A DNA stretch of 40,662 bases from NCBI GenBank assembly GCA_051647685.1, contig JBOFEG010000037.1, forward strand, positions 1 through 40,662, given 5' to 3'. The notes beneath the pieces are model-generated. The model was given only the letters and a program-made list of their open reading frames with translations, made no database searches and had not been told where the DNA came from. Origin of the DNA: CALTSX01 sp051647685 (GTDB lineage: Bacteria; Chlamydiota; Chlamydiia; Chlamydiales; CALTSX01). Both the position numbers and the translations under genes were made by a program. Below, in pieces: positions 17,998-26,557 of the stretch (positions are counted from its first letter, which is position 1; each line of letters opens with the position of its first letter).

Positions 17998-19258
17998 ACA
18001 ACCAATAGAAAATAGAAATCGATGCGCTATTCAAATGAACAACCATACCATCAGTTATTTGGAACTCGATATATTAATTAACGAATGCGTTCGGGATATC
18101 TGTGCTCATAAAATGAATAGGCAAATTATTCCCTTCCAAGCTAAAGAAAATATCGAGACAATAATAAAACTATTTGCCCTATTTCGAATAGGGCTCGTTC
18201 CTTTTCCGATCAACCGAAGATTCAGGAATTCTCAAATAGAACTTTTAGTAGCAAAATCAAATATAAATATAGATTCCACCCAAGAACCATTCCTTTGTTT
18301 AGCTACAAGTGGTTCAAGTGGACAACCAAAAATTGCGGTTCTTAGTTTTAGAAATATTTATTTTTCTGCATTGGGTAGTATAAGAATTTTAGAACTCACA
18401 CCGGAACATAAATACCTGCTATCACTTCCATTACATCACATAGGTGGTATCATTATTCTGTTTAGAGTATTTCTTTGTGGTGCTACTTTGGTGTTACCAG
18501 AAGAAAACTTAATCTCTCAAATAGAGTTAAAAAAAATTACTCACCTGTCTTTAGTTCCTACACAATTGCAACGATTATTAGAAAAAAGTTCACCAATTTT
18601 TTCTTCTACTCTTAAATATATTTTATTGGGAGGTGGCCCAATTTCTCCTTATCTCTATAGGCATATAAATAAATATCAAATTCCAGTGTTATTCTCGTAT
18701 GGGATGACAGAAATGTCGTCTACCATTGCTATTGGATCTACCAAAAAAAATCTAAAGATACTTCCTTATAGGGAAGTTGCCATTTCTTTATCTGGAGAAA
18801 TTTTAGTCAAAGGAAAATGTTTATTTTTAGGTTACTTGGGAGAGAAGAAGATAGACGTTACAGAATGGTTTCATACTAAAGATACGGGATTTTTATCAAC
18901 AGACGGATATCTATACTTATTGGGAAGAAAAGATCGCATGTTTATCTGCGGCGGAGAAAATATTCATCCAGAAATGATAGAGAAAGTTATTTACGAGATA
19001 CTTAACGTAGATAGTGTAATTGTTGTTGGAGTTCCAAATTGCGAATATGGAACGCTTCCTTTTGCTTTTATTGAAACTCGCCTTTCATGGAATGAATCTG
19101 AATATAAAACTATTTTGCATGCTCATCTCCCTTCTTTATTTCTTCCAATTCGTATACTTTCATTACCGAAGAACGGATTACATTCTTTGAAGATTGATTA
19201 TACTTTTTTACAAAAGATAGCTTGTAATTCCTTAGGTATAACAATGGACTCCGTTTGA
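17981..19258 (+). CDS. menE: o-Succinylbenzoate-CoA ligase
   Basis: An ANL-superfamily adenylate-forming enzyme that activates o-succinylbenzoate to its CoA thioester, the substrate of MenB. The ATP-binding loop TSGSSGQPK lies at 109-117, the A5 motif YGMTEM at 240-245, the A7 aspartate at 301 (TKDTG), the hinge GRKDR at 315-319 and GGENIHP at 324-330. The C-terminal lysine is probably Lys404 in LHSLKID, where the usual GK is not conserved. Its 425 residues are short, like other MenE proteins. It overlaps menC by 17 bases. Its last 61 bases also overlap, convergently, the thioesterase gene on the other strand. Confidence 0.93.
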   Translation: MKCFIKQPIENRNRCAIQMNNHTISYLELDILINECVRDICAHKMNRQIIPFQAKENIETIIKLFALFRIGLVPFPINRRFRNSQIELLVAKSNINIDSTQEPFLCLATSGSSGQPKIAVLSFRNIYFSALGSIRILELTPEHKYLLSLPLHHIGGIIILFRVFLCGATLVLPEENLISQIELKKITHLSLVPTQLQRLLEKSSPIFSSTLKYILLGGGPISPYLYRHINKYQIPVLFSYGMTEMSSTIAIGSTKKNLKILPYREVAISLSGEILVKGKCLFLGYLGEKKIDVTEWFHTKDTGFLSTDGYLYLLGRKDRMFICGGENIHPEMIEKVIYEILNVDSVIVVGVPNCEYGTLPFAFIETRLSWNESEYKTILHAHLPSLFLPIRILSLPKNGLHSLKIDYTFLQKIACNSLGITMDSV

Positions 19259-19611
19259 TTATTCTTATCTACTGTGACATGTGTAATAGTTGTCTTAGCG
19301 CACAGTGCTCCTCTCCTATTTAGGAATTCATATTCTAAAGAAATGGATGAATTCCCTAACCGATCTATTGATAAATCTATTTGAACTCGATCACCAAAAC
19401 GCATTGGAAGATAGAAATTCGCTGAAGCCTGGACTATAGGCATTAACAATCCTCGCTGGAAAAATTGTTGTAGAGGTAGCTGCCTCGAGTCCAAAAAAGC
19501 CTCGAATACCTGCACTGATATATCAAAAATTTTTGGAAAATATACTAGACCTGAGACGTCGCTATCCGACAAGCTTATCCTGTATTGAAAAGAAAAAATT
19601 TTATTTTTCAT
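19198..19611 (-). CDS. Hotdog-fold acyl-CoA thioesterase, probably DHNA-CoA hydrolase
   Basis: A 137-residue 4-hydroxybenzoyl-CoA-thioesterase-like protein. The family signature is SDSDVSGLVYFPK at 15-27, with Asp16/Asp18 as candidate catalytic acids, followed by the long hotdog helix and a beta-rich C-terminal half ending in a KTTITHVTVD strand. The menaquinone pathway needs a thioesterase to release DHNA from DHNA-CoA between MenB and MenA, and its position against menE suggests this role (MenI-like). It runs opposite to menCE and overlaps menE by 61 bases at their 3' ends. No clear Shine-Dalgarno sequence precedes the ATG at 19611. Substrate is inferred from context. Confidence 0.8.
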   Translation of the reverse strand: MKNKIFSFQYRISLSDSDVSGLVYFPKIFDISVQVFEAFLDSRQLPLQQFFQRGLLMPIVQASANFYLPMRFGDRVQIDLSIDRLGNSSISLEYEFLNRRGALCAKTTITHVTVDKNNQTESIVIPKELQAIFCKKV

Positions 19612-19766
19612 ATTGCATGCTTAAATCATAAGTCATTTATTTCTAATAAACTAGGAAATTCTTTTTTATATTTTTACCTTATATTGTACAAAATTTAGCT
19701 CTCACCTATAATCACACAAATTTGATCCCAATCTCCAAATATACCAAATTAAGGAATAAGGCATAG

Positions 19767-21806
19767 ATGCAAGGCATGAGTAGTTCTCCCAAAAAACCAT
19801 CTCCTACAAGTTGCAAAAAATCCAATTTGCCTAGTCATTATTTAAGCAAAAATCGGGCAAATCAACAAAAAGAGCTGTCAAATTCTTTTTTTGAACAGGG
19901 TAAAAATCTTTTACAATACAGTGATTTTTCGGGCATACAACTATTCGATTTATCCGAAAAATTAGATCCAGAAAATCCTAAACTCGTATACGAAATGGGA
20001 ATTTTTTTGCTAGATGCTAATTCTTCTAACCTAGATAAAAAAAAATATTTAAAATTTGCAAATAGATATTTTAAAAAATCTTTTTTATTAAAAAATAATT
20101 CTTTTCTCCTTTGGAAAATGTGGGGGAAAAACCTTCAGACTTTGGGCGAATTTGGAAATGAATATCATTATTTTTTAGACGCAAAGAGAAAATACCAAAA
20201 AGCCTTATCATTTATAACTGACGAAAGTGCCGATTCTCAAGCTGCTATATATTGGGATTACGGGAAAGTATGGCGAGCTATCAGTAATCGTTCAGGAGAA
20301 GCCTCCGATTTACAAATCGCAATTGATGCTTTTCATAGCGCATCCAAATGTTTAAAAAATTTGCCTTGTCAATTTTGGATGGATTATGGAGATTGTTATT
20401 TTAAACTTGCAAGTTATATTAATGATTTATCCCTATATGTGAAAGCTCTGCATTGCTACAAAAATTCTATATCGATATCTATATCTTCCTTTGAGCCATG
20501 GTATAGTCTTGCTCGAACATTAAAGGAATTATATCACTATACAGATGACGAAGATCATTTTATAGGAGCGAATGAAAGTTTTCACACAGCTCTTCAATTA
20601 CAACCTTCTAATTTAGATTTATTCTGTAGTTGGATCGAAATGCTAATTATATCTGGAAGTCGTTTGAGGGATAGTAAACGCACTCGATCTGCCATAGAGA
20701 AATGCCAAAAAGTTAGTCAATATCATCCTAAAAATACTAGAGTATATTTATTGTGGGCCGACGCCCTAGCCCAATTGGGATGCATTAAAGAAAGAGTCTA
20801 TTTAATTGTTGAAGCTAAAAATAAATTATCTGTGGTTTTAGAATCTGTTGAAGAAGAGTCTATCGATTTATGGGGAACCCATGGAAATATTTTGCTCGCT
20901 TTTGGAAAATATTTTAACGATTTAGATTATTATTACCAAGCCATTGAAAAATTTCAGGCTGGACTCTCTATTGACAGGACAAACCATGTCTTATGGCATA
21001 AACTCGCTACGACTTATACAATTGCTGCAAGACTGGAATGCGACAGTATGATTTACGAACGAGCCGAAAAATTCTATGCAAGAGCTCTACATCATTGTCA
21101 AAGTAATGAATATCACTTTGATTTTGCAAAACACCTGCTCTATCATAGTGAATTGATTAATAATCAAAAACTATTAGAACAATCAATTTTTCATTTTGAA
21201 CAGGCTCTGCAACAAAAAAACGCTATTTATCGCCATCCGAACTGGCTTTTTTACTATGGGCTGGCTTTAGATCAAATGGGAGATTTTGTAGAAGAGGATA
21301 CTTATTATACAAAAGCTATTGAAATTTTTATGCATGTTTTAATGCTTGATCCTCAATATCCAGATATTCATTATCATTTAGCTTTAGTATATGCTCATAT
21401 AGGCGAGCTAATGTCTGATATAACTTATATGGAAAAGTCTATTCATCATTTTCGAATGGCTCATGCAAGAGATGAGGAAAATCCTCTTATTATCTTAGAT
21501 TGGGGACTTACTATACTTAGTGTATCACAACATTGTTCGCATACTTATGAAATAGAAGATCTATATAAAGAGGCAGAAATGAAATTTATTATTTCTGCAA
21601 AAATGGGTAATACACAAGCCTACTATCATCTAAGTTGTCTCTATTCAACAATAGGCCAATTAGACTATGCAATATATTTTTTTGAAAAAGCTAAGCTATA
21701 TGAATCTTTACCCGAATTAGACGAATTGTTGCAAGATGATTGGCTGTATAATCTTCGAGAAACCGATTTTTTCAAAAATTTTATTGCCCATTTAGAAAAT
21801 CATTAA
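19767..21806 (+). CDS. Tetratricopeptide-repeat protein
   Basis: A 679-residue protein made mostly of TPR or Sel1/TPR-like helical hairpins, recognisable from repeated patterns of Trp/Tyr-x-x-x-Gly/Ala at helix starts followed by Ala-x-x-x-Phe/Tyr (for example DFSGIQLFDLSEKLDPENPK, ALQLQPSNLDLFCSW and IEIFMHVLMLDPQYPDIHY). The repeats run from about residue 45 to the end. The first 40 residues are Ser/Pro/Lys-rich and probably disordered; there is no signal peptide. AAGG five bases before the ATG at 19767 favours this start over the in-frame ATG at 19776. TPR proteins are protein-interaction scaffolds. No partner can be named, but it precedes yidC in the same direction with a 69-bp gap. Confidence 0.85.
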   Translation: MQGMSSSPKKPSPTSCKKSNLPSHYLSKNRANQQKELSNSFFEQGKNLLQYSDFSGIQLFDLSEKLDPENPKLVYEMGIFLLDANSSNLDKKKYLKFANRYFKKSFLLKNNSFLLWKMWGKNLQTLGEFGNEYHYFLDAKRKYQKALSFITDESADSQAAIYWDYGKVWRAISNRSGEASDLQIAIDAFHSASKCLKNLPCQFWMDYGDCYFKLASYINDLSLYVKALHCYKNSISISISSFEPWYSLARTLKELYHYTDDEDHFIGANESFHTALQLQPSNLDLFCSWIEMLIISGSRLRDSKRTRSAIEKCQKVSQYHPKNTRVYLLWADALAQLGCIKERVYLIVEAKNKLSVVLESVEEESIDLWGTHGNILLAFGKYFNDLDYYYQAIEKFQAGLSIDRTNHVLWHKLATTYTIAARLECDSMIYERAEKFYARALHHCQSNEYHFDFAKHLLYHSELINNQKLLEQSIFHFEQALQQKNAIYRHPNWLFYYGLALDQMGDFVEEDTYYTKAIEIFMHVLMLDPQYPDIHYHLALVYAHIGELMSDITYMEKSIHHFRMAHARDEENPLIILDWGLTILSVSQHCSHTYEIEDLYKEAEMKFIISAKMGNTQAYYHLSCLYSTIGQLDYAIYFFEKAKLYESLPELDELLQDDWLYNLRETDFFKNFIAHLENH

Positions 21807-21875
21807 AATCTCAGCAAGTTCTGGCAACCTTTTCTTATCTTTTGTATAATAACCTTTTAGTTAATAAGGAATACT

Positions 21876-23732
21876 ATGAAAAAGCGTTCAATTATTTTTG
21901 TTATTGCGGTAACAATTTCATTTATAATTAATAATTATTTTACTGCAAAACGAATTGATAGCGCAATACCTACCGCAGAGCCAGTTACCACTGAAATCGT
22001 TGCTAATAAGCCAGTTGGACCTAGTCAGCTTCACGAGACTAGAGAAGATGAGTCATACTACGTATTAGAAAATGATTATCAACAACTTGTCTTTTCTTCT
22101 CTAGGGGGGTCTTTAATTGAAATCAACCTTCCCTTTAAAACAGATGATAATCATAAGAGCAGCATTCTTCCCATTTCCTTTGATAAAAAAATTATTACCA
22201 CATCTCCTTATAACTCACACTTCCCGCTCCATACCGCCGAAGTAGTTCAAAAAGATGGGACGAGAACAGTAAAAGATTCTTCCACCGGAGGGTATTATCC
22301 CCTACTTAGACGTGACTTAATAGATCAAAATGGAAAAACCTATTATAAAACAGATCCTTCTCAATATGCCCTTTCCTTGCATAAAGAGGGCGAATTTGTG
22401 CCTACTTATTCTGTAACAGAATTTACGGACAAGTCTATTGCATTTGAGTATCTAGGGAATGGTAAAAAAATTGTTAAAAGATTTTCTTTTCCAAAAAACC
22501 TTGATGAATCTCCTTACATGATCGATATGAATGTGCAAACTGAGGGTGATATCACAGGAATGACTTTACATTCTGGAGTGCCAGAGGTTGAAATAATATC
22601 TAATCTGTATACTCCTAATCTAAAATATAAAACTATCTACGGTCAAAAGAATCATATAGAAAAAATTAAATTGCCTAAAACGATTGCAAATTTTCATTCT
22701 ATTTACCCAAATTGGATCAGCAACTCTAATGGTTTCTTTGGACTTATTATTTCGCCATTACAAGAAACTCAACCTGGATTTGTCGTAAAATATCTACCCG
22801 GTAAAAATGCTCCTACTCGTCTTTCTCTATTAAATGAGAGTTCTTCCGATGTGTACCCACTATCAAAATATCCAGGGTATTCCATAGAAATGCCACTTCA
22901 AAATACGAGCAGTGAAATGAATTTTCGGATATTTGCCGGTCCTTTTTCCACAGATATTCTGCAAAAAATTGATAGAACTCTTATAGATCCAATAAGTAAA
23001 GGATCACCAAATTATACAGAAGCACAAAGTTTTCAAGGATGGTTCTCTTTCATTTCTGAACCATTTGCAAAATTTCTTTTTCTTCTAATGCAGTTTTTTC
23101 ACAAATTAACTAATTCTTGGGGAATCGCGATTATTCTTCTAACGATCGCGCTTCGCATTATTCTTTATCCTTTAAATACTTGGTCTATTAAAGCGCAGCT
23201 TCGCATGCAAAAAGTACAACCAAAAATTGCAGAGATCCAAGAAAAATATAAGAATGATCCTCAGCGAATGAACACTGAAATTTTCAAATTATATAAACAG
23301 GAAAAAGCAAATCCGGCAGTTGGATGTTTACCATTATTGATTCAAATGCCATTTGGAATTGCCATGTTTAACCTATTAAAATCTCATTTTGACCTGCGTG
23401 GGGCAAGTTTTATTCCTGGATGGATTAATAATCTTAGTGCACCTGATGTTCTATTTTCTTGGTCATATTCACTTCCATTGATTGGTACAGAATTACATCT
23501 ATTACCTATTCTGTTTGGAATTGTTATGTATTTACAGCAACGCGCATCCATGAAGAAAACTAAGAATGAATCGACTAGTCAACAAAAGCTAATGGGAAAT
23601 GTGTTCGCACTTATATTCCCTTTTCTATTTTATAATATGCCCTCTGGATTAAATATTTATTTTCTATCTTCTATGGGGCTTCAATTCCTACAACAGTGGT
23701 ATATGTCAAAAAGAGTAAAAGTTATAACATAA
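21876..23732 (+). CDS. yidC: Membrane protein insertase YidC
   Basis: An Oxa1/YidC/Alb3-family insertase that helps integrate inner-membrane proteins, alone or with SecYEG. At 618 residues it has an N-terminal anchor at about 5-22, a periplasmic beta-rich domain to about residue 385, and a C-terminal five-helix insertase core. Arg427 (IALRIILYPL) corresponds to the hydrophilic-groove arginine. The cytoplasmic hairpin MQKVQPKIAEIQEKYKND and the GCLPLLIQMPFGIAMF segment are typical. AAGGAA before the ATG supports the start. It is followed by dnaA, as in Chlamydia trachomatis (CT251/CT250, from memory). Confidence 0.95.
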   Translation: MKKRSIIFVIAVTISFIINNYFTAKRIDSAIPTAEPVTTEIVANKPVGPSQLHETREDESYYVLENDYQQLVFSSLGGSLIEINLPFKTDDNHKSSILPISFDKKIITTSPYNSHFPLHTAEVVQKDGTRTVKDSSTGGYYPLLRRDLIDQNGKTYYKTDPSQYALSLHKEGEFVPTYSVTEFTDKSIAFEYLGNGKKIVKRFSFPKNLDESPYMIDMNVQTEGDITGMTLHSGVPEVEIISNLYTPNLKYKTIYGQKNHIEKIKLPKTIANFHSIYPNWISNSNGFFGLIISPLQETQPGFVVKYLPGKNAPTRLSLLNESSSDVYPLSKYPGYSIEMPLQNTSSEMNFRIFAGPFSTDILQKIDRTLIDPISKGSPNYTEAQSFQGWFSFISEPFAKFLFLLMQFFHKLTNSWGIAIILLTIALRIILYPLNTWSIKAQLRMQKVQPKIAEIQEKYKNDPQRMNTEIFKLYKQEKANPAVGCLPLLIQMPFGIAMFNLLKSHFDLRGASFIPGWINNLSAPDVLFSWSYSLPLIGTELHLLPILFGIVMYLQQRASMKKTKNESTSQQKLMGNVFALIFPFLFYNMPSGLNIYFLSSMGLQFLQQWYMSKRVKVIT

Positions 23733-23768
23733 TTTTTACATATTTCAGTTTAAACCTAGATTTATCTA

Positions 23769-25067
23769 ATGAAAGAATGGGAAATTTTTTTACAAAGACA
23801 AGAAAAAATTTTTGGTAAATCTACGATAGATCAATGGCTACGCACTTTGACTATTCACAAATTTGATGCTTGTAATCTCTATTTACAAGCTAAAGATTTT
23901 TTCCAAATTAATTGGTTTGAAGAGCATATTCGTAATATTGCCAAAAATGAGTTTTTTAATGCAAACGGCAGATTAATTAAAATTCATTTACAAACTGTCT
24001 TAGATAAAACTGCAGCACACGAAAAGCAGGAACCTTTTTTTCCATTTGATAAACTCGATACTTCCTCCACTTTCGATAATTTTATAGTATCAAAAGAAAA
24101 TGAATCTACTTTAGGAATACTTAGAAAAGTACTACTCAATCTTGCTACACATAAGTCAGTTATTACTCCTATCTATTTACATGGCCCCTCTGGATCCGGT
24201 AAAACCCATCTAATGATCGGATTTGCTAAGTTATGTCAAACTTACAATTACAGAGTTTATTATGTAAAAGCTGAGACGTTTTCGGCTCACGTTGTATCAG
24301 CTATTAGACTTGGAAAAATGAAAGAATTCCGAACATTATATCGATTAGTAGATATCTTATTGATCGATAATATTCACTACATTTCGGGAAAAATTTCTAC
24401 AGAAGAGGAATTGTTCCATACTTTTAATGAATTACACAATCGCCAAAAATTGATTGTTTTTTCTAGTCATATACCTCCTTATTTACTGCAAGATATGGAG
24501 GATAGACTGATTAGTAGGTTGGAATGGGGTCTCCTCTTACACATAAACTCTCTCTCAGGCGAAGATCTTCATATTTTGGCGAAACAAAACTGTAAAAATT
24601 TATTTCTAAATATCGACGATGCAGGTACACGATTTTTATGCGAACAGTTTCCAAATGCTTACTTTTTGACACTTGCCTGCAATGCAGTGGCGCTTAGACT
24701 GAGTAATGCAATAGGATCACCCATTTCAGTAGATACGGTTAGGCAAATAACGAAAGATCTCATTCACAAGCAGAAAATGTGCTGCATAGATTATCACAAA
24801 ATTCTATCAGAAGTAAGTCGATTTTATGAGATTCCCAAGAAAGATATTATAGGAAAATCACAAGAAAAAGAATGCCTTATACCTAGGCAAGTAGCAATGT
24901 ATCTCTGTAGAGATATTTTACAGCTCACATATCCTCAGATAGGAAGAGTTTTTTCTCGAGATCATACTACAGTCATGGCAAGTATAAAACGCATCCAACA
25001 AGAAACCTCATCATTCCTACAACCTATATCATCTATTAAAAAATACCTATTTCTAATTGAGAAGTAG
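23769..25067 (+). CDS. dnaA: Chromosomal replication initiator DnaA, divergent paralog
   Basis: A 432-residue DnaA. Domain I is at ~1-75, a short linker at ~80-100, the AAA+ domain at ~100-315 and the DNA-binding domain IV at ~340-425. Walker A is GPSGSGKT at 139-146. Walker B reads LLIDN (Asp200-Asn201) where most DnaA proteins have LLIDD. The arginine finger Arg250 (SRLEWGL) is present. The sensor-2 segment, usually N-V-R-E-L-E-G-A, reads N-A-Y-F-L-T-L-A at 296-303, so the sensor-2 Arg is a Tyr. The signature helix has FSRDHTTV (395-402), one residue shorter than FGGRDHTTV. Chlamydiae carry two dnaA genes; this is the yidC-linked one. ATP use may be altered. Confidence 0.93.
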   Translation: MKEWEIFLQRQEKIFGKSTIDQWLRTLTIHKFDACNLYLQAKDFFQINWFEEHIRNIAKNEFFNANGRLIKIHLQTVLDKTAAHEKQEPFFPFDKLDTSSTFDNFIVSKENESTLGILRKVLLNLATHKSVITPIYLHGPSGSGKTHLMIGFAKLCQTYNYRVYYVKAETFSAHVVSAIRLGKMKEFRTLYRLVDILLIDNIHYISGKISTEEELFHTFNELHNRQKLIVFSSHIPPYLLQDMEDRLISRLEWGLLLHINSLSGEDLHILAKQNCKNLFLNIDDAGTRFLCEQFPNAYFLTLACNAVALRLSNAIGSPISVDTVRQITKDLIHKQKMCCIDYHKILSEVSRFYEIPKKDIIGKSQEKECLIPRQVAMYLCRDILQLTYPQIGRVFSRDHTTVMASIKRIQQETSSFLQPISSIKKYLFLIEK

Positions 25068-25074
25068 ATATTTT

Positions 25075-25584
25075 TTATATCTTTATAAATCGATCACCAG
25101 GTGGTGGAGGTGGAGAATCTGGTTTCATCCCAGGAGGAAGTGACTTATGAGCAGCAGTTGGAGTCTCTCGCCCTTCTACGATATCCTTAGCCTTTTTTCT
25201 CCAATTTTCAACTGCTTTGACAAATATAGGTGCAAATCGTCGGAGAGATGCGGGATCCGTACTTGGTCCCATTTCTAATACACAATGCATTAGTATCAAT
25301 TCTTCTCGAACGGCAACACCAACACCACCTCCAGCCATTTGAGCACCGAGGAGCGATCCTTCTAGTAATGCTTCATATAATTTGAGTTTATGTTCTCCTT
25401 TTGGCAAACCATCTATGATAGGAGAATATAAATATAAACGATCTGAATTTGGTTCATAAGTCAAATGCAGTGAGTAAGAGTGGTCAATTGTGAGAATACA
25501 AGTATGATTTTCGTCAAAATTTAATTCTAAATTAAGCTCTTTGCCAAATTCTTTTAAATTCTGCTTGGCATTTTCCAGTGACAT
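25075..25584 (-). CDS. slc1: Type III secretion chaperone, Slc1-like (CesT/SycE family)
   Basis: A small acidic class I type III secretion chaperone of 169 residues. The sequence reads strongly like chlamydial Slc1 (CT043): NLKEFGKEL, a TCILTIDHSYSLHLTYE strand pair, SDRLYLYSP, and the block LLEGSLLGAQMAGGGVGVA. Slc1 binds early effectors such as Tarp and delivers them to the secretion machinery. The last ~20 residues are a Pro-rich tail (PPPPPG). A strong AAGGAGG lies about 8 bases before the ATG at 25584, suggesting high expression. It is convergent with dnaA, 7 bases between stops. The effector-like LRR proteins in this window are candidate cargo, which is inference. Confidence 0.88.
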   Translation of the reverse strand: MSLENAKQNLKEFGKELNLELNFDENHTCILTIDHSYSLHLTYEPNSDRLYLYSPIIDGLPKGEHKLKLYEALLEGSLLGAQMAGGGVGVAVREELILMHCVLEMGPSTDPASLRRFAPIFVKAVENWRKKAKDIVEGRETPTAAHKSLPPGMKPDSPPPPPGDRFIKI

Positions 25585-25872
25585 GTAATAGTCCTCCTTC
25601 CTTTTAGTTGCAAGGTTGTAAGTAACGTCTTATAATAGTAATACATTGATATCAATTAATAGGTCATTTTGAAAAGATCTTGATGAATGTACATTTAACA
25701 TTCCAAGGTACAAAAATTCCATAATAAAAACTAGTGAAAATCTTCTTATGTTTGTCACAATACCTAAATTGGTTAGATCACAAGATCTAATAAAAAATTT
25801 AGTAATAGATATTTGATCAAAAACTTTTGTTTTGATACCCTAGGTTCTTACCTAAAACAATTGGATGAATAC
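25585..25872. promoter_or_regulatory. Divergent intergenic region between slc1 and a lipoprotein gene
   Basis: The 288-bp region contains the slc1 Shine-Dalgarno site, a TTGATA with TATTAT/TATAAG hexamers on the minus strand that may be the slc1 promoter with sub-optimal spacing, and an inverted repeat TTAGATC-ACAA-GATCTAA at 25773-25790. An in-frame TTG at 25813 would extend the lipoprotein gene upstream but is not supported. No RNA gene was recognised. Confidence 0.35.
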
Positions 25873-26535
25873 ATGCGCCCGATTATAGCATTTTGTGCCC
25901 TATTAATGATGATTACGGGGTGTCAACTAAATGTACCTAGCATCAATTTTCGTTACTATGATGATGGAAGGGAAAAGCCAATAGTTACGCTAATCCCTAT
26001 GTTCAATCGTATAGATCTACCGTTTGTTTGGGATATTGCTACAGAACTCACAGATCAATTGCGCAATGATATTCAAAAAAAGGGATCCTTATTTTTATCC
26101 GATGAAGAAACATCCCGTTCTATTACCAGTTCTTTGAGCGATGAAGAACAACCTTTTAGCAAAGATTTTAGTTGGATAAAAAATTTCTTTCAGAAAGAAC
26201 AATTTATTGTATTTCTTGAACTTGTCGAACATGAAGTATCTCCTCAATCGACTAGAATACCTTTTTCTCAAGAAGTAAAATCTACCTATCTACTCAAAAT
26301 GCTAGTCCGTGCACGCATTATTGATTTAAGGTCCCCAAAACCATCCGTTATCCTACAAGAATTTATTAGATATTCTCATAAAATCCCTCTAAAGGGGCTA
26401 CAGATCGATTATGAAAAAAATTGTTTTGGAACGCCAAATTATTCCTCTACTCCTATAGCAGTAGGACATCGTGGATTATGCAAAGAAATTGCAAAACGTT
26501 TAGAAGATTATATTTTACTAGCTAAAAGTAAATAA
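25873..26535 (+). CDS. Putative lipoprotein
   Basis: From the ATG at 25873 the protein is 220 residues and begins with a classic lipoprotein signal: Arg2, a hydrophobic core and the lipobox ITGC with Cys17. A TTG 20 codons upstream (25813) keeps the frame open but would bury the signal, so I reject it. A weak GGA lies 8 bases before the chosen start. The mature part has no domain I can name. It has the alternating pattern of a periplasmic alpha/beta protein and includes IPLKG and KEIAKRLEDYILL near the end. The CPBP protease gene follows after 22 bases and is probably co-transcribed. A lipoprotein next to yidC/dnaA fits the Chlamydia gene order as I remember it (CT250-CT253), minus lgt. Confidence 0.8.
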   Translation: MRPIIAFCALLMMITGCQLNVPSINFRYYDDGREKPIVTLIPMFNRIDLPFVWDIATELTDQLRNDIQKKGSLFLSDEETSRSITSSLSDEEQPFSKDFSWIKNFFQKEQFIVFLELVEHEVSPQSTRIPFSQEVKSTYLLKMLVRARIIDLRSPKPSVILQEFIRYSHKIPLKGLQIDYEKNCFGTPNYSSTPIAVGHRGLCKEIAKRLEDYILLAKSK

Positions 26536-26557
26536 ACTTTTCTAATATGTATCTCTT

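Noticed and set aside
25813..25872. TTG start extending the lipoprotein by 20 residues
   Set aside because: It would place a polar segment before the lipoprotein signal; the ATG at 25873 gives a normal signal with lipobox.
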